Made by a program: the position numbers and the translations under genes. This document shows, piece after piece, positions 8,761 through 17,526 of a stretch of DNA of 64,000 nucleotides (the stretch's first letter is position 1; each line of letters starts with the position of its first letter). The notes under the pieces were generated by a model, which saw only the letters and a program-made list of their open reading frames with translations, searched no databases and had not been told where the DNA came from. The stretch lies in NCBI GenBank assembly GCA_038319685.1, contig JBBQDN010000006.1, positions 1 through 64,000 of the forward strand, written 5' to 3'. Source of the DNA: UBA6022 sp038319685 (lineage in GTDB: Bacteria; Patescibacteriota; Saccharimonadia; Saccharimonadales; Saccharimonadaceae).

Positions 8761-10455
8761 ATGTCAGAGTTTAAAAGCACACAAGACCTCCTAGAAATAC
8801 TCCAAGCAGCTCAACCCAACGCACCAAAAGATGTTGATACCTCTACTGTTCGTTATGCGTTGTATACAAGAAAGTCTACTACTAGTGAAGATAGACAAGC
8901 TTCATCTATAGAAGATCAGATTGATGATTGCTACGAGAAAGTTATTATACCGAATAAACTGAATGTGGTTAAGACCTATCAGGAAAGCTACTCGGCAAAA
9001 GTTGCCGACCTGCGCGATGAGTTCAATCTCATGGTCAAAGAGATCGAAAATGGAAATATAGACGGCGTAATTGCATGGCATCCCGACAGACTCTCTCGTA
9101 ACATGAAGGAGGCTGGTGCAATCATAGACCTTGTGGACCGAGGTGCAATACGTGACCTTCAGTTTGCAACATTCACATTCGAAAACACACCTGCGGGAAA
9201 GATGCTTTTAGGTATCACTTTCGTCATGGCTAAGGAATACTCGGAACACCTCGCTGAGAGTGTAGGTAGAGGCAATAAGCGAGCCATAGAAGGTGGTGAG
9301 TTTATCGGTAAGTTCAAACATGGATACGTACTTGATATTAACCGTTACTTCAGACCTGACCCACTTAATTTTGCTAAGGTACAGCGCATGTTCGAAATGG
9401 CGCTTAACGGCAAATCACAGAAAGAGATACGTCTTTGGATTAATGAGCAGTCTTATACTATCCAGAAGCTTCAGGGCAGTAAGCACGTCACACATGTATG
9501 GGATAAAGATGACGTTTCAAAACTACTACGAGACCCTTTCTATGTAGGAGTATTGAAGTGGGGCATAAATCACACAGACCTTACTGAAAAGTATGATTTC
9601 AAGCCAATGCTCACCGTTGATGAGTTCCTCACAATCAACCGAATTGATAGTTTAGATAATTCAAAGATACTAGCCATGCACAGCCCTCGTAACGGCGAGA
9701 CAAAAGCCAACATGCTAAAGGGTAAGGTTTACTGCGGAGAATGCGGTAAAACGCTCACATCTATGCTCTTACCAAAGTATTTCAAGGGCACTCTTGATGT
9801 AAAAGAATACCGCTACTATTACAAATGCGAAACAGAAGGTTGCTCTATGTTTGGCAAGTCTGCACGAGCCAAGTTCGTCATTGATGCCGCTCAAGAGTTT
9901 TTCATGCAATACCTCTTCGTCACAGAGAGCAACTATAAGGAATACCTTAATCAGGCGGATATTGAAGCAAAGAAAAAATCGTCTGAGTTCGATAGTATTG
10001 TTGCTAAATCAAAAGTTCAGATTGCAAACAAGGAAAGATTGTACGAGCAAACAAAAGACTTAATTCTCAAGAACCCCGACCTGAAGGAACACTACAGTCT
10101 TACTAAACATGCTAAGGAGATTGCTAAACTCAAGGCTAATTCAAAACGCGCAATGAAACAGCGTGACAACATTAAGGCTGCTATTCCGACTTTTGACGAA
10201 TATCTTAAACTTTTACAATCGACCCCCGTTGCTTTAGGCAAAATACGAGATATGAGCACGATGGATGCCCTACTCCGGATTTTCTTCTCTAACTTCACGG
10301 TCCATCCTGTCACAAAAGGTAAATTTAAGGGGTCGACAGTCACCTATAAATTAAACGAACCCTGGGAAGGGTTCGTTAATGCCAATGATTTCGTTCGTGG
10401 TGCGGGTGAAGAGACTCTAACTCTCGACCTCTTCCTTGGCAAGGAAGCGCTCTAA
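8761..10455 (+). CDS. Large serine recombinase (site-specific integrase)
   Basis: This 564-residue protein has the three parts of a large serine recombinase. The resolvase domain occupies residues ~28-170, with the nucleophile region YTRKSTTSEDRQASSIEDQ and DGVIAWHPDRLSR. A recombinase domain follows (~190-310, including YVGVLKWG). The zinc ribbon lies at ~320-365, with YCGECGK and YKCETEGC, followed by a long charged coiled coil (~400-470). It is expected to cut and rejoin attachment sites to insert or excise DNA. Its last 19 codons and stop lie antisense inside a complete tRNA-Gly gene, so the gene runs into its probable attachment site. It is probably the integrase of the accessory region on its left. 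Confidence 0.9.
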   Translation: MSEFKSTQDLLEILQAAQPNAPKDVDTSTVRYALYTRKSTTSEDRQASSIEDQIDDCYEKVIIPNKLNVVKTYQESYSAKVADLRDEFNLMVKEIENGNIDGVIAWHPDRLSRNMKEAGAIIDLVDRGAIRDLQFATFTFENTPAGKMLLGITFVMAKEYSEHLAESVGRGNKRAIEGGEFIGKFKHGYVLDINRYFRPDPLNFAKVQRMFEMALNGKSQKEIRLWINEQSYTIQKLQGSKHVTHVWDKDDVSKLLRDPFYVGVLKWGINHTDLTEKYDFKPMLTVDEFLTINRIDSLDNSKILAMHSPRNGETKANMLKGKVYCGECGKTLTSMLLPKYFKGTLDVKEYRYYYKCETEGCSMFGKSARAKFVIDAAQEFFMQYLFVTESNYKEYLNQADIEAKKKSSEFDSIVAKSKVQIANKERLYEQTKDLILKNPDLKEHYSLTKHAKEIAKLKANSKRAMKQRDNIKAAIPTFDEYLKLLQSTPVALGKIRDMSTMDALLRIFFSNFTVHPVTKGKFKGSTVTYKLNEPWEGFVNANDFVRGAGEETLTLDLFLGKEAL

Positions 10456-10474
10456 ACAACTGAGCTACACCCGC
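10398..10474 (-). tRNA. tRNA-Gly (GCC)
   Basis: The tRNA has a complete cloverleaf with acceptor GCGGGTG/CACCCGC, discriminator A and encoded CCA. The anticodon loop TTGCCAA gives GCC. The D-loop has T at position 19 and the T-loop is TTAGAGT with A at position 56, so the near-universal G19-C56 tertiary pair is replaced by U19-A56, which can still pair. The gene overlaps the 3' end of the recombinase on the other strand. A -10 box (TATACT, 10692-10697) lies about 220 bases upstream, beyond a partial duplicate of the tRNA 5' end. Confidence 0.9.
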
Positions 10475-10485
10475 ATATGGTGTGT
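10450..10485. repeat. 36-bp direct repeat, copy 1 (tRNA-Gly 5' half and flank)
   Basis: These 36 bases cover the first 25 bases of tRNA-Gly and 11 bases upstream. They recur exactly at 10631-10666. The repeat contains the recombinase stop codon and is a candidate attachment-site core or target duplication. Confidence 0.8.
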
Positions 10486-10537
10486 GATGTATTTGGAATG
10501 TACGATACGCATGATGAGGCTTCCTTGGCCTGGCAAG

Positions 10538-10640
10538 TCGGTCACGTTCCGCGACCCCGAAACTTTCATACTTAGGCCGTAGCCGTCAATCTGAAAGGTT
10601 TCCCTACCGAAATGCCACTGGCATTTCTCACTCTAAACAA
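10538..10640 (-). ncRNA. Structured RNA of unrecognised family, copy A
   Basis: On the minus strand this segment folds into three stems. A hairpin GAAATGCC-AGT-GGCATTTC (10609-10627) comes first. A long helix pairs 10592-10602 with 10559-10568 around a GGC-TACG-GCC cap. A third hairpin GGTC/GACC (10540-10556) has a loop containing CGCGGAACG. The primary sequence and all three stems recur with compensatory changes at 42499-42590. Several pairs in the second copy are G-U only when read on the minus strand, which fixes the orientation. It lies between a partial and a complete tRNA-Gly, downstream of the tRNA promoter. I do not recognise the family. Confidence 0.6.
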
Positions 10641-10666
10641 CTGAGCTACACCCGCATATGGTGTGT
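10631..10666. repeat. 36-bp direct repeat, copy 2 (orphan tRNA-Gly 5' end)
   Basis: This is an exact second copy of 10450-10485, offset by 181 bases. It carries the acceptor 5' strand and D-arm of tRNA-Gly but is not followed by the rest of a tRNA. It lies on the side of the likely tRNA promoter, so it may be the original 5' end, separated from the tRNA body by an insertion or duplication. Confidence 0.8.
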
Positions 10667-10691
10667 TCGCAGTTATTCGCGTACATCAAAT

Positions 10692-10697
10692 AGTATA
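10692..10697 (-). promoter_or_regulatory. -10 box upstream of the tRNA-Gly locus
   Basis: TATACT on the minus strand lies 26 bases before the orphan tRNA-Gly 5' end. It is the best promoter candidate for both the structured RNA and the complete tRNA downstream. Confidence 0.4.
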
Positions 10698-10716
10698 AGA
10701 TATGGGGCGAACTATT

Positions 10717-11751
10717 TCAAGGGGTGGATGGTATATTCGCCTCATTGATTAATCTTTCGATGAGCTGCGGATAGGTTAGGCCACTTGCCTGCCATAATTT
10801 TGGATACATGCTGATATTTGTAAATCCAGGAATTGTATTTACTTCGTTCAAATAGACGACACCGTCAGATGTTAGGAAAAAGTCAACGCGCGCCAAACCT
10901 TTACATCCGAGGACTTCGTAGACACGAAGCGCAAGGTCATGGACGAGCTGCTGTTTCTCGTCTGGCAGTTCAACAGGGATAATTACTTTTGATGCACTTG
11001 TTGTTGCGTATTTAGAATCGTAACTATAAAACTCACCGTCAGGCTGGATCTCGCCAATCACACTGGCTTCGTGATGCGGCGGTGTACCGATGACAGCAAC
11101 CTCTAACTCACGGGCTGTGACGCCACGTTCGATCAATGCGACGTCATCATGCTGATGCGCTAGCTCTAGCGCCTGAGTCAGTTCGTCTTCGGTGTGGACT
11201 TTACTGACACCAACCGAACTACCAGATCTGCTTGGTTTTACGAAAAGCGGGCAACCAAGTGTAATACTTAGTTTATTAAAATCAGGTATCGACTGTCCCT
11301 CGCGGTGTGTTTCATATGGCACAACTTTAATGCCAACCGACGAAAGGATTTGTTTCGTTGCTACTTTGTCCATACAAATACTGCTAGCGGTCATGTCACA
11401 TCCCACGATAGGAATATGCATCAACTGTACGAGTCCCTGAACAGAACCGTCTTCACCGTTTTTGCCATGAAGAATCGGCAGAATAACATCGGGTGTCATC
11501 ATATGTTTAACCGGAATCGTCCCAAAACTGCCCGAACCAAGGATCGGAACGAGTTGCGGCATACCTTGAGTCAGTATTTCTTCACCTAATGTTTCGAGCA
11601 GCCACCATTTGCCTGATGTATCAATATACCCAAGTTCGACATGGAATTTTGTGTTGTCGATAGCGGCGTAGACATTGCGCGCTGAAGAGATCGAGACATC
11701 GTGCTCGGACGATTCACCGCCAAAAAGTAGTAGTACGGTAGGTCGCTGCAT
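10717..11751 (-). CDS. ddl: D-alanine--D-alanine ligase
   Basis: This 344-residue ATP-grasp enzyme joins two D-alanines for peptidoglycan precursors in the cytoplasm. The N-terminal domain has LLFGGESSEHDVSISSA. The ATP-grasp has PLFVKPSRSGSSVGVSKV, and the C-terminal metal and substrate site is ARVDFFLTSDG followed by LNEVNTIPGFT. The length fits the family. The start is divergent from rarA with 34 bases between them, so the two share a promoter region. A short AAGG lies 8 bases before the ATG. Confidence 0.95.
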   Translation of the reverse strand: MQRPTVLLLFGGESSEHDVSISSARNVYAAIDNTKFHVELGYIDTSGKWWLLETLGEEILTQGMPQLVPILGSGSFGTIPVKHMMTPDVILPILHGKNGEDGSVQGLVQLMHIPIVGCDMTASSICMDKVATKQILSSVGIKVVPYETHREGQSIPDFNKLSITLGCPLFVKPSRSGSSVGVSKVHTEDELTQALELAHQHDDVALIERGVTARELEVAVIGTPPHHEASVIGEIQPDGEFYSYDSKYATTSASKVIIPVELPDEKQQLVHDLALRVYEVLGCKGLARVDFFLTSDGVVYLNEVNTIPGFTNISMYPKLWQASGLTYPQLIERLINEANIPSTP

Positions 11752-11752
11752 G

Positions 11753-11779
11753 TTGTAACCTTAGCATACAAGGTATACT
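11753..11779 (+). promoter_or_regulatory. Promoter of rarA, probably leaderless
   Basis: TTGTAA (11753-11758) and TATACT (11774-11779) are 15 bases apart, and the -10 box ends 6 bases before the ATG. The same 15-base spacing and 6-base gap occur at the reverse transcriptase gene. Confidence 0.55.
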
Positions 11780-11785
11780 AGATAC

Positions 11786-12958
11786 ATGCAACGAGTACCC
11801 CTGGCAGAGAGGATGCGACCAAATACGTTAGATGAGGTGATTGGACAACACCATCTGTTAGGTGACGGCGAAATCCTCCGTCAAATCGTAAGATCCCGCG
11901 AGCCAGTCAGTTTGATCCTATGGGGCCCGCCCGGCAGTGGCAAGACGACCCTTGCCCGAATTATCGCCCGCGAAGTTGAAGCTGAATTTATAGAAATATC
12001 TGCAGTGACCAGCGGTAAAAAAGACGTCGAGCGAATCGTCGAACACGCTCGTCAAAACTGGAACTTGCAACTTCGTACAATCCTCTTTGTCGACGAAATT
12101 CACCGTTTCAACAAAGCCCAGCAGGACGCGTTTTTGCCTCACGTTGAATCAGGGCTGATTACCCTTATTGGCGCGACAACTGAAAACCCAAGTTTCGAAG
12201 TGATTAATCCGCTATTGTCGCGTAGTCGCGTCCTCGTACTCCAGCCACTCAGTAAAAATGAGATTATCGATATCCTAAAACGCGCACTCAAAGACGAGAA
12301 AAAGACAAAACTCGTCAACAAGGCTGCCCTCGACTACCTGGCCGAACTATCCGGCGGTGATGCCCGCGTTGCACTTGGCAACCTGGAACTAGCGCTATCG
12401 ATGGGCGAAAAAGTCACCCCCGAAATCGTCAAAGTTGCCGCCCAAAAACGCGTACCAGGTTACGACAAAAAAGGCGACATGCACTATAACGTCATATCGG
12501 CATTTATCAAAAGTATGCGTGGGAGTAATGTTGATGCGACGCTGTATTACCTGGCACGGATGATTGATGCTGGCGAAGACGCCAAATTCATCGCCCGGCG
12601 TATGGTCATATTCGCCAGTGAAGACATCGGCCTGGCTGGCAACGGTGCACTTGGACTGGCACTGAATGCATTCCAGGCCGTTGAACGCGTTGGTATGCCG
12701 GAAAGTAGCTATATTTTATTCCATGTCGCCACCGCCCTCGCAAAAAGCGAAAAATCACGACAGACGACCGACGCAATGCATAACGCGCAGCAACTCGCCA
12801 AACACTATCCGGATGCACCAGTTCCCTTGCACCTACGCAACGCACCGACCAAACTTATGAAAGACATTGGATATAACGAAGGCTATGAGTGGAAAGCCGA
12901 TTTCAAACACGATAAAGGATTTTTGCCTGACGAAATTCGGGGCAAGACTATTTTTTAG
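11786..12958 (+). CDS. rarA: Replication-associated recombination protein A (AAA+ ATPase)
   Basis: This 390-residue protein of the RarA/MgsA/WRNIP1 family acts at stalled replication forks. It has a Walker A motif (WGPPGSGKTTLARI), Walker B (ILFVDEIHRFNKAQQDAFLP), sensor 1 (GATTENPSFEV) and the C-terminal tetramerisation region (HYNVISAFIKSMRGSNVDA; FIARRMVIFASEDIGLA). The length is slightly short of the E. coli protein (about 450), mainly at the N-terminus. It has its own leaderless-type promoter and ends at a bidirectional terminator. Confidence 0.95.
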   Translation: MQRVPLAERMRPNTLDEVIGQHHLLGDGEILRQIVRSREPVSLILWGPPGSGKTTLARIIAREVEAEFIEISAVTSGKKDVERIVEHARQNWNLQLRTILFVDEIHRFNKAQQDAFLPHVESGLITLIGATTENPSFEVINPLLSRSRVLVLQPLSKNEIIDILKRALKDEKKTKLVNKAALDYLAELSGGDARVALGNLELALSMGEKVTPEIVKVAAQKRVPGYDKKGDMHYNVISAFIKSMRGSNVDATLYYLARMIDAGEDAKFIARRMVIFASEDIGLAGNGALGLALNAFQAVERVGMPESSYILFHVATALAKSEKSRQTTDAMHNAQQLAKHYPDAPVPLHLRNAPTKLMKDIGYNEGYEWKADFKHDKGFLPDEIRGKTIF

Positions 12959-12994
12959 TTTAAAATAGTCAACCATATGAATGACTATTTTAAA
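12959..12994. terminator. Bidirectional terminator between rarA and a glycosyltransferase
   Basis: A perfect 13-bp inverted repeat (TTTAAAATAGTCA and its complement) with a 10-base loop lies where the two convergent genes meet. It covers the stop codon of the minus-strand gene. The A/T ends provide a T run on both strands. Confidence 0.7.
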
Positions 12995-14187
12995 GATTGT
13001 GATAGTTCGATGACTTGCTTGTATCGTTCCAAATAACTGGCTGACATCACTTCTGCTGAAAACTTTCTCCTAACCGATTCACGACAGTCAGCTGGATCAA
13101 TCTCGTCAATCCTGTCCATATATTCGCCAAATTCTTTTTCATTATTCGCCAAAAAGCCAGTTTTACCGTGTTCGATGATTTCTGACATTGCACCTCGATT
13201 CATTGCAATCACAGGCGTACCGCAGGCAAGCGCTTCAATCACTGCCATACCGAACGGCTCTTCCCAATCGATGGGAAAAAGAAGGGCTCTGGCTTCGCTA
13301 ATAAACTTCATTTTTCGGGGACCAGAAATATTACCCGAGTAAGTTATCTTGCGATAGCGCAGTGTGTATGAAAAAATGTTATCGCTATAATAACGAAAAT
13401 CACTGGTATTGCGATATGGACTAAGCGGATTTGCTAATTCGAACAGCAGCTTACGGCTCGATTCTATACCTGCAACCGTGCCGGCCATACGCAGGCGATA
13501 GCCTTTTTCGACACATAGTTTTGCTGCGATATGCTGGCCTTTATCAGCCGCAAAACGAGCGAGCGTAATGAAATAATTTTTTTTATGATCAACAAATGGA
13601 AACGATTCTAAATTAATCGCGTTGTAAACTGTCGGAAGGATGTGCGAACGCATGTTATCCGGTGCTGCTGCCATAAGTGCATTTGATATACCCACGACAT
13701 ACATCCTTCCCATGTGTTCGCCAAGTTGTTGCCAATATGGAAGGTTACTTGGTAAGCCTTGGTCTAACATCTGCTTTGTACTGAACGGGGGGCCGTGATG
13801 CGTATGAACCATAGGCGGCAGTGACGGGTCGGCGGTTGCCCAGGCTAATATCTGCGGTCCTACAAAACCGTTATGGTCATGTATAACATCAAAGTGGCCA
13901 TCTTTTTTAATTTCGGTGAGGGCGAACTGTATGTGTGCTGCAACAATTGGTAATGACTCATAGAATGGTTTATGAATTTCTGAATATTGTTCAGTTTTAT
14001 ACAGGGATTTAAAATGTACTCCCTTGAGTGTTTTCTTACCACACCCAAATACAGTCACGTCAACATTATCATATTGACGAAGGCCTCGTATGAGTCCTTC
14101 AAGGACAAGTTCAATTCCACCATAGCCTTTTACGGGTACGGTTAGCCAAGGAGGGGCAATTATTGCAATGCGCAGTTTTTTTGCCAT
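12985..14187 (-). CDS. Glycosyltransferase family 4
   Basis: The protein is about 400 residues from the ATG at 14187 (MAKKLRIAIIAPPW), which has CATAAT 7 bases upstream; an ATG three codons earlier also fits. GT4 features are KGYGGIELVLEGLIRGL near the N-terminus, FITLARFAADKGQHIAAKLC, and the E-x7-E segment EEPFGMAVIEALACGTPVIA followed by MNRGAMSEIIEHGKTGFL. It should transfer a sugar from a nucleotide donor. It faces away from the debranching-enzyme-like gene, whose start lies 82 bases away, so it could belong to the same carbohydrate module. The acceptor is not deducible. Confidence 0.85.
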   Translation of the reverse strand: MAKKLRIAIIAPPWLTVPVKGYGGIELVLEGLIRGLRQYDNVDVTVFGCGKKTLKGVHFKSLYKTEQYSEIHKPFYESLPIVAAHIQFALTEIKKDGHFDVIHDHNGFVGPQILAWATADPSLPPMVHTHHGPPFSTKQMLDQGLPSNLPYWQQLGEHMGRMYVVGISNALMAAAPDNMRSHILPTVYNAINLESFPFVDHKKNYFITLARFAADKGQHIAAKLCVEKGYRLRMAGTVAGIESSRKLLFELANPLSPYRNTSDFRYYSDNIFSYTLRYRKITYSGNISGPRKMKFISEARALLFPIDWEEPFGMAVIEALACGTPVIAMNRGAMSEIIEHGKTGFLANNEKEFGEYMDRIDEIDPADCRESVRRKFSAEVMSASYLERYKQVIELSQSLK

Positions 14188-14257
14188 AGGACTCATTATG
14201 CGCTATTGCATTAAATAATCAAATCAATATAATACTGCTCCCGCTTGGTATGTGCGC

Positions 14258-14263
14258 TACAAT
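14258..14263 (+). promoter_or_regulatory. -10 box, probably leaderless start
   Basis: TACAAT ends 6 bases before the ATG at 14270. This argues that the in-frame GTG at 14252, which lies upstream of the box, is not the start. Confidence 0.5.
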
Positions 14264-14269
14264 GGATGT

Positions 14270-15898
14270 ATGGACCGTAGTTTTTCAATAGATACCAATC
14301 ATTCGGATAGTGGCCTAAGTTTACCAGATGACTTTCGGCTATTACCTGGCGAAAAGCTCGTAACGGAAAAAACTCATAAACATCCCCTCCGGACATTTCA
14401 TAAAACGCCGTCAAGTCTCGAACAAATTTTGCGCCTGACTCATTCTCGATCTGCCCGAAATATCGGTTCAAATGGCCCTAGTGTTGCGTCCCTAGCATTC
14501 GCTCCTGAAATACCAAAATCGAAAAAAGTGAAAGCGAAAATCTTGTCACCTTTTGTCACGACGAAGGAGACGAGTAACACGCCCGAGCACCTGCGGCTAT
14601 ATGAGGTTGTTTTTGGACGAGATTCGCTACATGTGGCTATCAAACTGATCAAGGAGTATCCGGAACTCGCCCGCGCAACTACCCTCACGCTTGCAAAACT
14701 GCAAGGTGTCAGCTACGACACGTCCAGAGAAGAAGAGCCAGGCCGAATCGTCCATGAAGCCCGCGATAAAGATGACCCTATTGCGCGTGATCTGAGCGCT
14801 GGCCGTGGGTGGGGCTGGCCCTACTACGGAACGGTCGATGCCACTCCGGAATTCATTCGCACATTGACTGCCTACTGTCTAAAAACAGAAGAGAACACGC
14901 GATTTCTGACAGAAATATACACTGACCGAGCAGGCAAAAAACGTAATATGGCCTATGCACTAGATATGGCAGTCGACTGGGTTTTAAATCGGTTGAATGC
15001 GAACGATGCAGGACTTTTAGAATACCAGTCTTTCCTTCCAAAAGGTATTGAAAACCAAGTTTGGAAAGATTCATGGGATGCTTATCATCATGCGGACGGC
15101 ACGATCGCGAATCACTCGCAGGGTATTGCATCGATCGAAGTCCAGACAACGACATATGACGCACTGCTAGATGCTGCAGAGGTATATGAAAACGTACTTG
15201 ACGACGACAACAAAGCCGACACATTACGTGATCGTGCGGCACAATTAAAAAGTACGATTTTTGATCTATTCTGGACAGATGACAAAGGCGGCTACTTCGT
15301 CCTGGGGATAGACCATGATGATGACGGTGGACTGCGGCAACTAAAAATCCGAACTTCGAATATGGGCCATGTCTTAAACTCACGACTACTGGAAGGAAGT
15401 GACGAACAATGCATACACATGCGAACTGCCGTTGTCAACCATATGATGTCTCCTGAAATGTTAAATATTAGTGGTATTCGAACGCTCGCCAATGATGAAG
15501 TTCGTTTCCGTCCTGGAGCATATCACAATGGGAGCGTGTGGCTATGGGACACGCATCATATTGCTCAGGGTCTTCGCCGTCATGGGTATAAAGATTATGC
15601 AAATGAACTTGACCGCCGACTACTGCATGTTATTGAAGCAACAAAAATATTTCCAGAATACGTTCGTGGTGATAATGGTCCAATCCCTAATATTAACCGG
15701 TACACAATTATCGTATGGGATGAAAAGCATGAGCGTGAAAATCAGATCGAACAACCACCTCAGGAAGTTCAGGCATGGACAGTTGCCGCAATCTTAGCTA
15801 TTAAACGACGTATTGACCGCGAAGAACGCACAAATAGGAATCTATTTAAACAGTTGAGTGATCGTCTTCCGCTAATAATACCGCGAGTACCCCGTTAG
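14270..15898 (+). CDS. Amylo-alpha-1,6-glucosidase / (alpha/alpha)6-barrel glycosidase-like protein
   Basis: The product is about 542 residues from the leaderless ATG at 14270. After ~100 variable residues it shows the helical barrel of glycogen-debranching-like hydrolases. The segments are YEVVFGRDSLHVAIKL, GWGWPYYGTVDATPEFIR, QVWKDSWDAYHHADG and FRPGAYHNGSVWLWDTHHIA. The paired acidic residues in the 'GRDS', 'WKDSWDA' and 'GSVWLWDT' segments are typical of the active-site rim. No signal peptide is seen, so a cytoplasmic role on alpha-glucans is likely. The 3' end overlaps the convergent trehalase gene by 53 bases, which makes independent 3' untranslated regions impossible. Confidence 0.75.
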   Translation: MDRSFSIDTNHSDSGLSLPDDFRLLPGEKLVTEKTHKHPLRTFHKTPSSLEQILRLTHSRSARNIGSNGPSVASLAFAPEIPKSKKVKAKILSPFVTTKETSNTPEHLRLYEVVFGRDSLHVAIKLIKEYPELARATTLTLAKLQGVSYDTSREEEPGRIVHEARDKDDPIARDLSAGRGWGWPYYGTVDATPEFIRTLTAYCLKTEENTRFLTEIYTDRAGKKRNMAYALDMAVDWVLNRLNANDAGLLEYQSFLPKGIENQVWKDSWDAYHHADGTIANHSQGIASIEVQTTTYDALLDAAEVYENVLDDDNKADTLRDRAAQLKSTIFDLFWTDDKGGYFVLGIDHDDDGGLRQLKIRTSNMGHVLNSRLLEGSDEQCIHMRTAVVNHMMSPEMLNISGIRTLANDEVRFRPGAYHNGSVWLWDTHHIAQGLRRHGYKDYANELDRRLLHVIEATKIFPEYVRGDNGPIPNINRYTIIVWDEKHERENQIEQPPQEVQAWTVAAILAIKRRIDREERTNRNLFKQLSDRLPLIIPRVPR

Positions 15899-17432
15899 TC
15901 CAGCCAAACCCGTCCTGAAGTGGATATTCACCACCGCCGCCGAGTCTATCGTCACCGTCGACTGCATATTTTTCGATCATTTTGTGTTTACTGTGAAATA
16001 TATCTAGGTTTGATGCAACCCAACGTTTTTTAATTTCATCAGCCAAACGATGATAACCGTAGCTTCGCAGGCCTTCGATCGCAATCCACTGGAGTGGCGC
16101 CCAACCGTTCGGTGCGTCCCACTGCTGGCCGGTGTTTTCAAGCGTTGTCACCAGGCCACCTGATTTTAGGAAATCTTTTTCGAGCTTTGCTGCAACTAAC
16201 GCAGCCTGTTTTGACGTTGCAATCTTGGCATATAGGGGAAATACCGCCGCGAGAGTAAGTTGACCAGTTGGTTGTTCGTGATGGAAATTATAATCGACAA
16301 AAAAACCAGCTTTTTCATCCCAGCAATATTTCTGAATCGCTGCCATGCGACGGTCTGCTATTGTTTGGAATTTACGCGCCAGAAGTGGTTGTTTGATCAA
16401 CTGATAGGCTTCAACGATACCTATTTCTAACTGATACAGCAGTGCATTTAAATCAACGGGTATAATATCGGCGGTATGAATCGTGTTGATATCCTTCGGA
16501 TCTAAAAACCAGCGTGAACTAAAATCCCAACCCGATTCAGCACCAGCCCGAAGGTGTAAATATAACCTATCAGATGCACGATGTGCGGCTGATTCTGCCG
16601 TTTCCTGATCTTCGCGAAGTGATTCAGGCCGTGGGGTTGTTTTGTTATCGTAGTATCGATTCATCAACACGCCGTTTGGCATCTCGACAACACGGGCATA
16701 CGCTTTGTGTTCGAGTTTACTGAGCATTCGACGACCTTTCATCCAAAAACGATATTCAGCTAACATATACGGCAGGTACTCGGCATATGTTCGTACTTTA
16801 CCTTTGTGACGAGCGAGTAACTTTACCATCTGGGCGAAAAACGGTGGCTGTGAACGGCTGAGAAAATAGGTTCGGTTTGCGGTAGGAATAAAGCCAAATT
16901 TTCGGATCATGTAAGCGTAATTACGCATCATACCTTCGATAACATCCCAGCGACCATCCGCCGCAAGCCCAAGCATAATAAAATAGCTATCCCAGTAAAA
17001 CTGTTCGTTAAACCGACCACCTGGAACAATATAGGCATACGGTAATGCGATAAGCGATCCACGGTCACGTCGGTTTTTACGCTCTAACACATGCCAGAGT
17101 TCAGCGATGTGCTGACGCGGTGTCATGTCTGGGTTAGTTGTATAAATAACGCCACCACCGCCAAATTCATAGAAATGACGACTGACGAATTCACGCAGGT
17201 CAAACGCTGGATCTTTTTTTGCCAAAATATATTCCTGCTGGATTGATTTCATGCGACGACGAGGAATGAGATCGACAAAAGTTTTGCCATCGTCATACAC
17301 TTTTGTGTTCTGCACATCAGTAAACAGAGCACCGAGGCCTTCGTCCGGGCTTTTACTCGGTCGAACTAACGGACCCGTCGCAGTGACGAAAGCAGATTTT
17401 AGAGATTCTTGTTTTGGTATGTGGAACTTCAC
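15846..17432 (-). CDS. treA: Alpha,alpha-trehalase (GH37)
   Basis: This 528-residue protein carries both trehalase signatures: PGGRFNEQFYWDSY near residue 137 and QWDAPNGW near residue 435. The catalytic region SGWDFSSRW lies between them. It hydrolyses trehalose to two glucoses. No signal peptide is present, so it is cytoplasmic, unlike periplasmic TreA, and the symbol is by family only. The start is GTG with TATACT 7 bases upstream (17440-17445), a leaderless-type arrangement. It is convergent with, and overlaps by 53 bases, the debranching-enzyme-like gene. Together these suggest breakdown of host or stored glucosides. Confidence 0.9.
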   Translation of the reverse strand: MKFHIPKQESLKSAFVTATGPLVRPSKSPDEGLGALFTDVQNTKVYDDGKTFVDLIPRRRMKSIQQEYILAKKDPAFDLREFVSRHFYEFGGGGVIYTTNPDMTPRQHIAELWHVLERKNRRDRGSLIALPYAYIVPGGRFNEQFYWDSYFIMLGLAADGRWDVIEGMMRNYAYMIRKFGFIPTANRTYFLSRSQPPFFAQMVKLLARHKGKVRTYAEYLPYMLAEYRFWMKGRRMLSKLEHKAYARVVEMPNGVLMNRYYDNKTTPRPESLREDQETAESAAHRASDRLYLHLRAGAESGWDFSSRWFLDPKDINTIHTADIIPVDLNALLYQLEIGIVEAYQLIKQPLLARKFQTIADRRMAAIQKYCWDEKAGFFVDYNFHHEQPTGQLTLAAVFPLYAKIATSKQAALVAAKLEKDFLKSGGLVTTLENTGQQWDAPNGWAPLQWIAIEGLRSYGYHRLADEIKKRWVASNLDIFHSKHKMIEKYAVDGDDRLGGGGEYPLQDGFGWTNGVLAVLLAEDDHSTV

Positions 17433-17439
17433 TACAATT

Positions 17440-17445
17440 AGTATA
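17440..17445 (-). promoter_or_regulatory. -10 box of the trehalase gene
   Basis: TATACT on the minus strand ends 7 bases before the GTG start. No Shine-Dalgarno sequence is present. Confidence 0.5.
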
Positions 17446-17501
17446 GTGGTTACGGTTAACTACTGCAATAACAGATCGTGAAAATACGTGAAAAATAAAA
17501 A

Positions 17502-17519
17502 GGAGCCGTGTATGGCTCC
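17502..17519 (-). terminator. Terminator of typA
   Basis: GGAGCC-ATACAC-GGCTCC on the minus strand is followed by TTTTTATTTTT. It begins 7 bases after the typA stop. Confidence 0.85.
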
Positions 17520-17526
17520 CGTTTTA

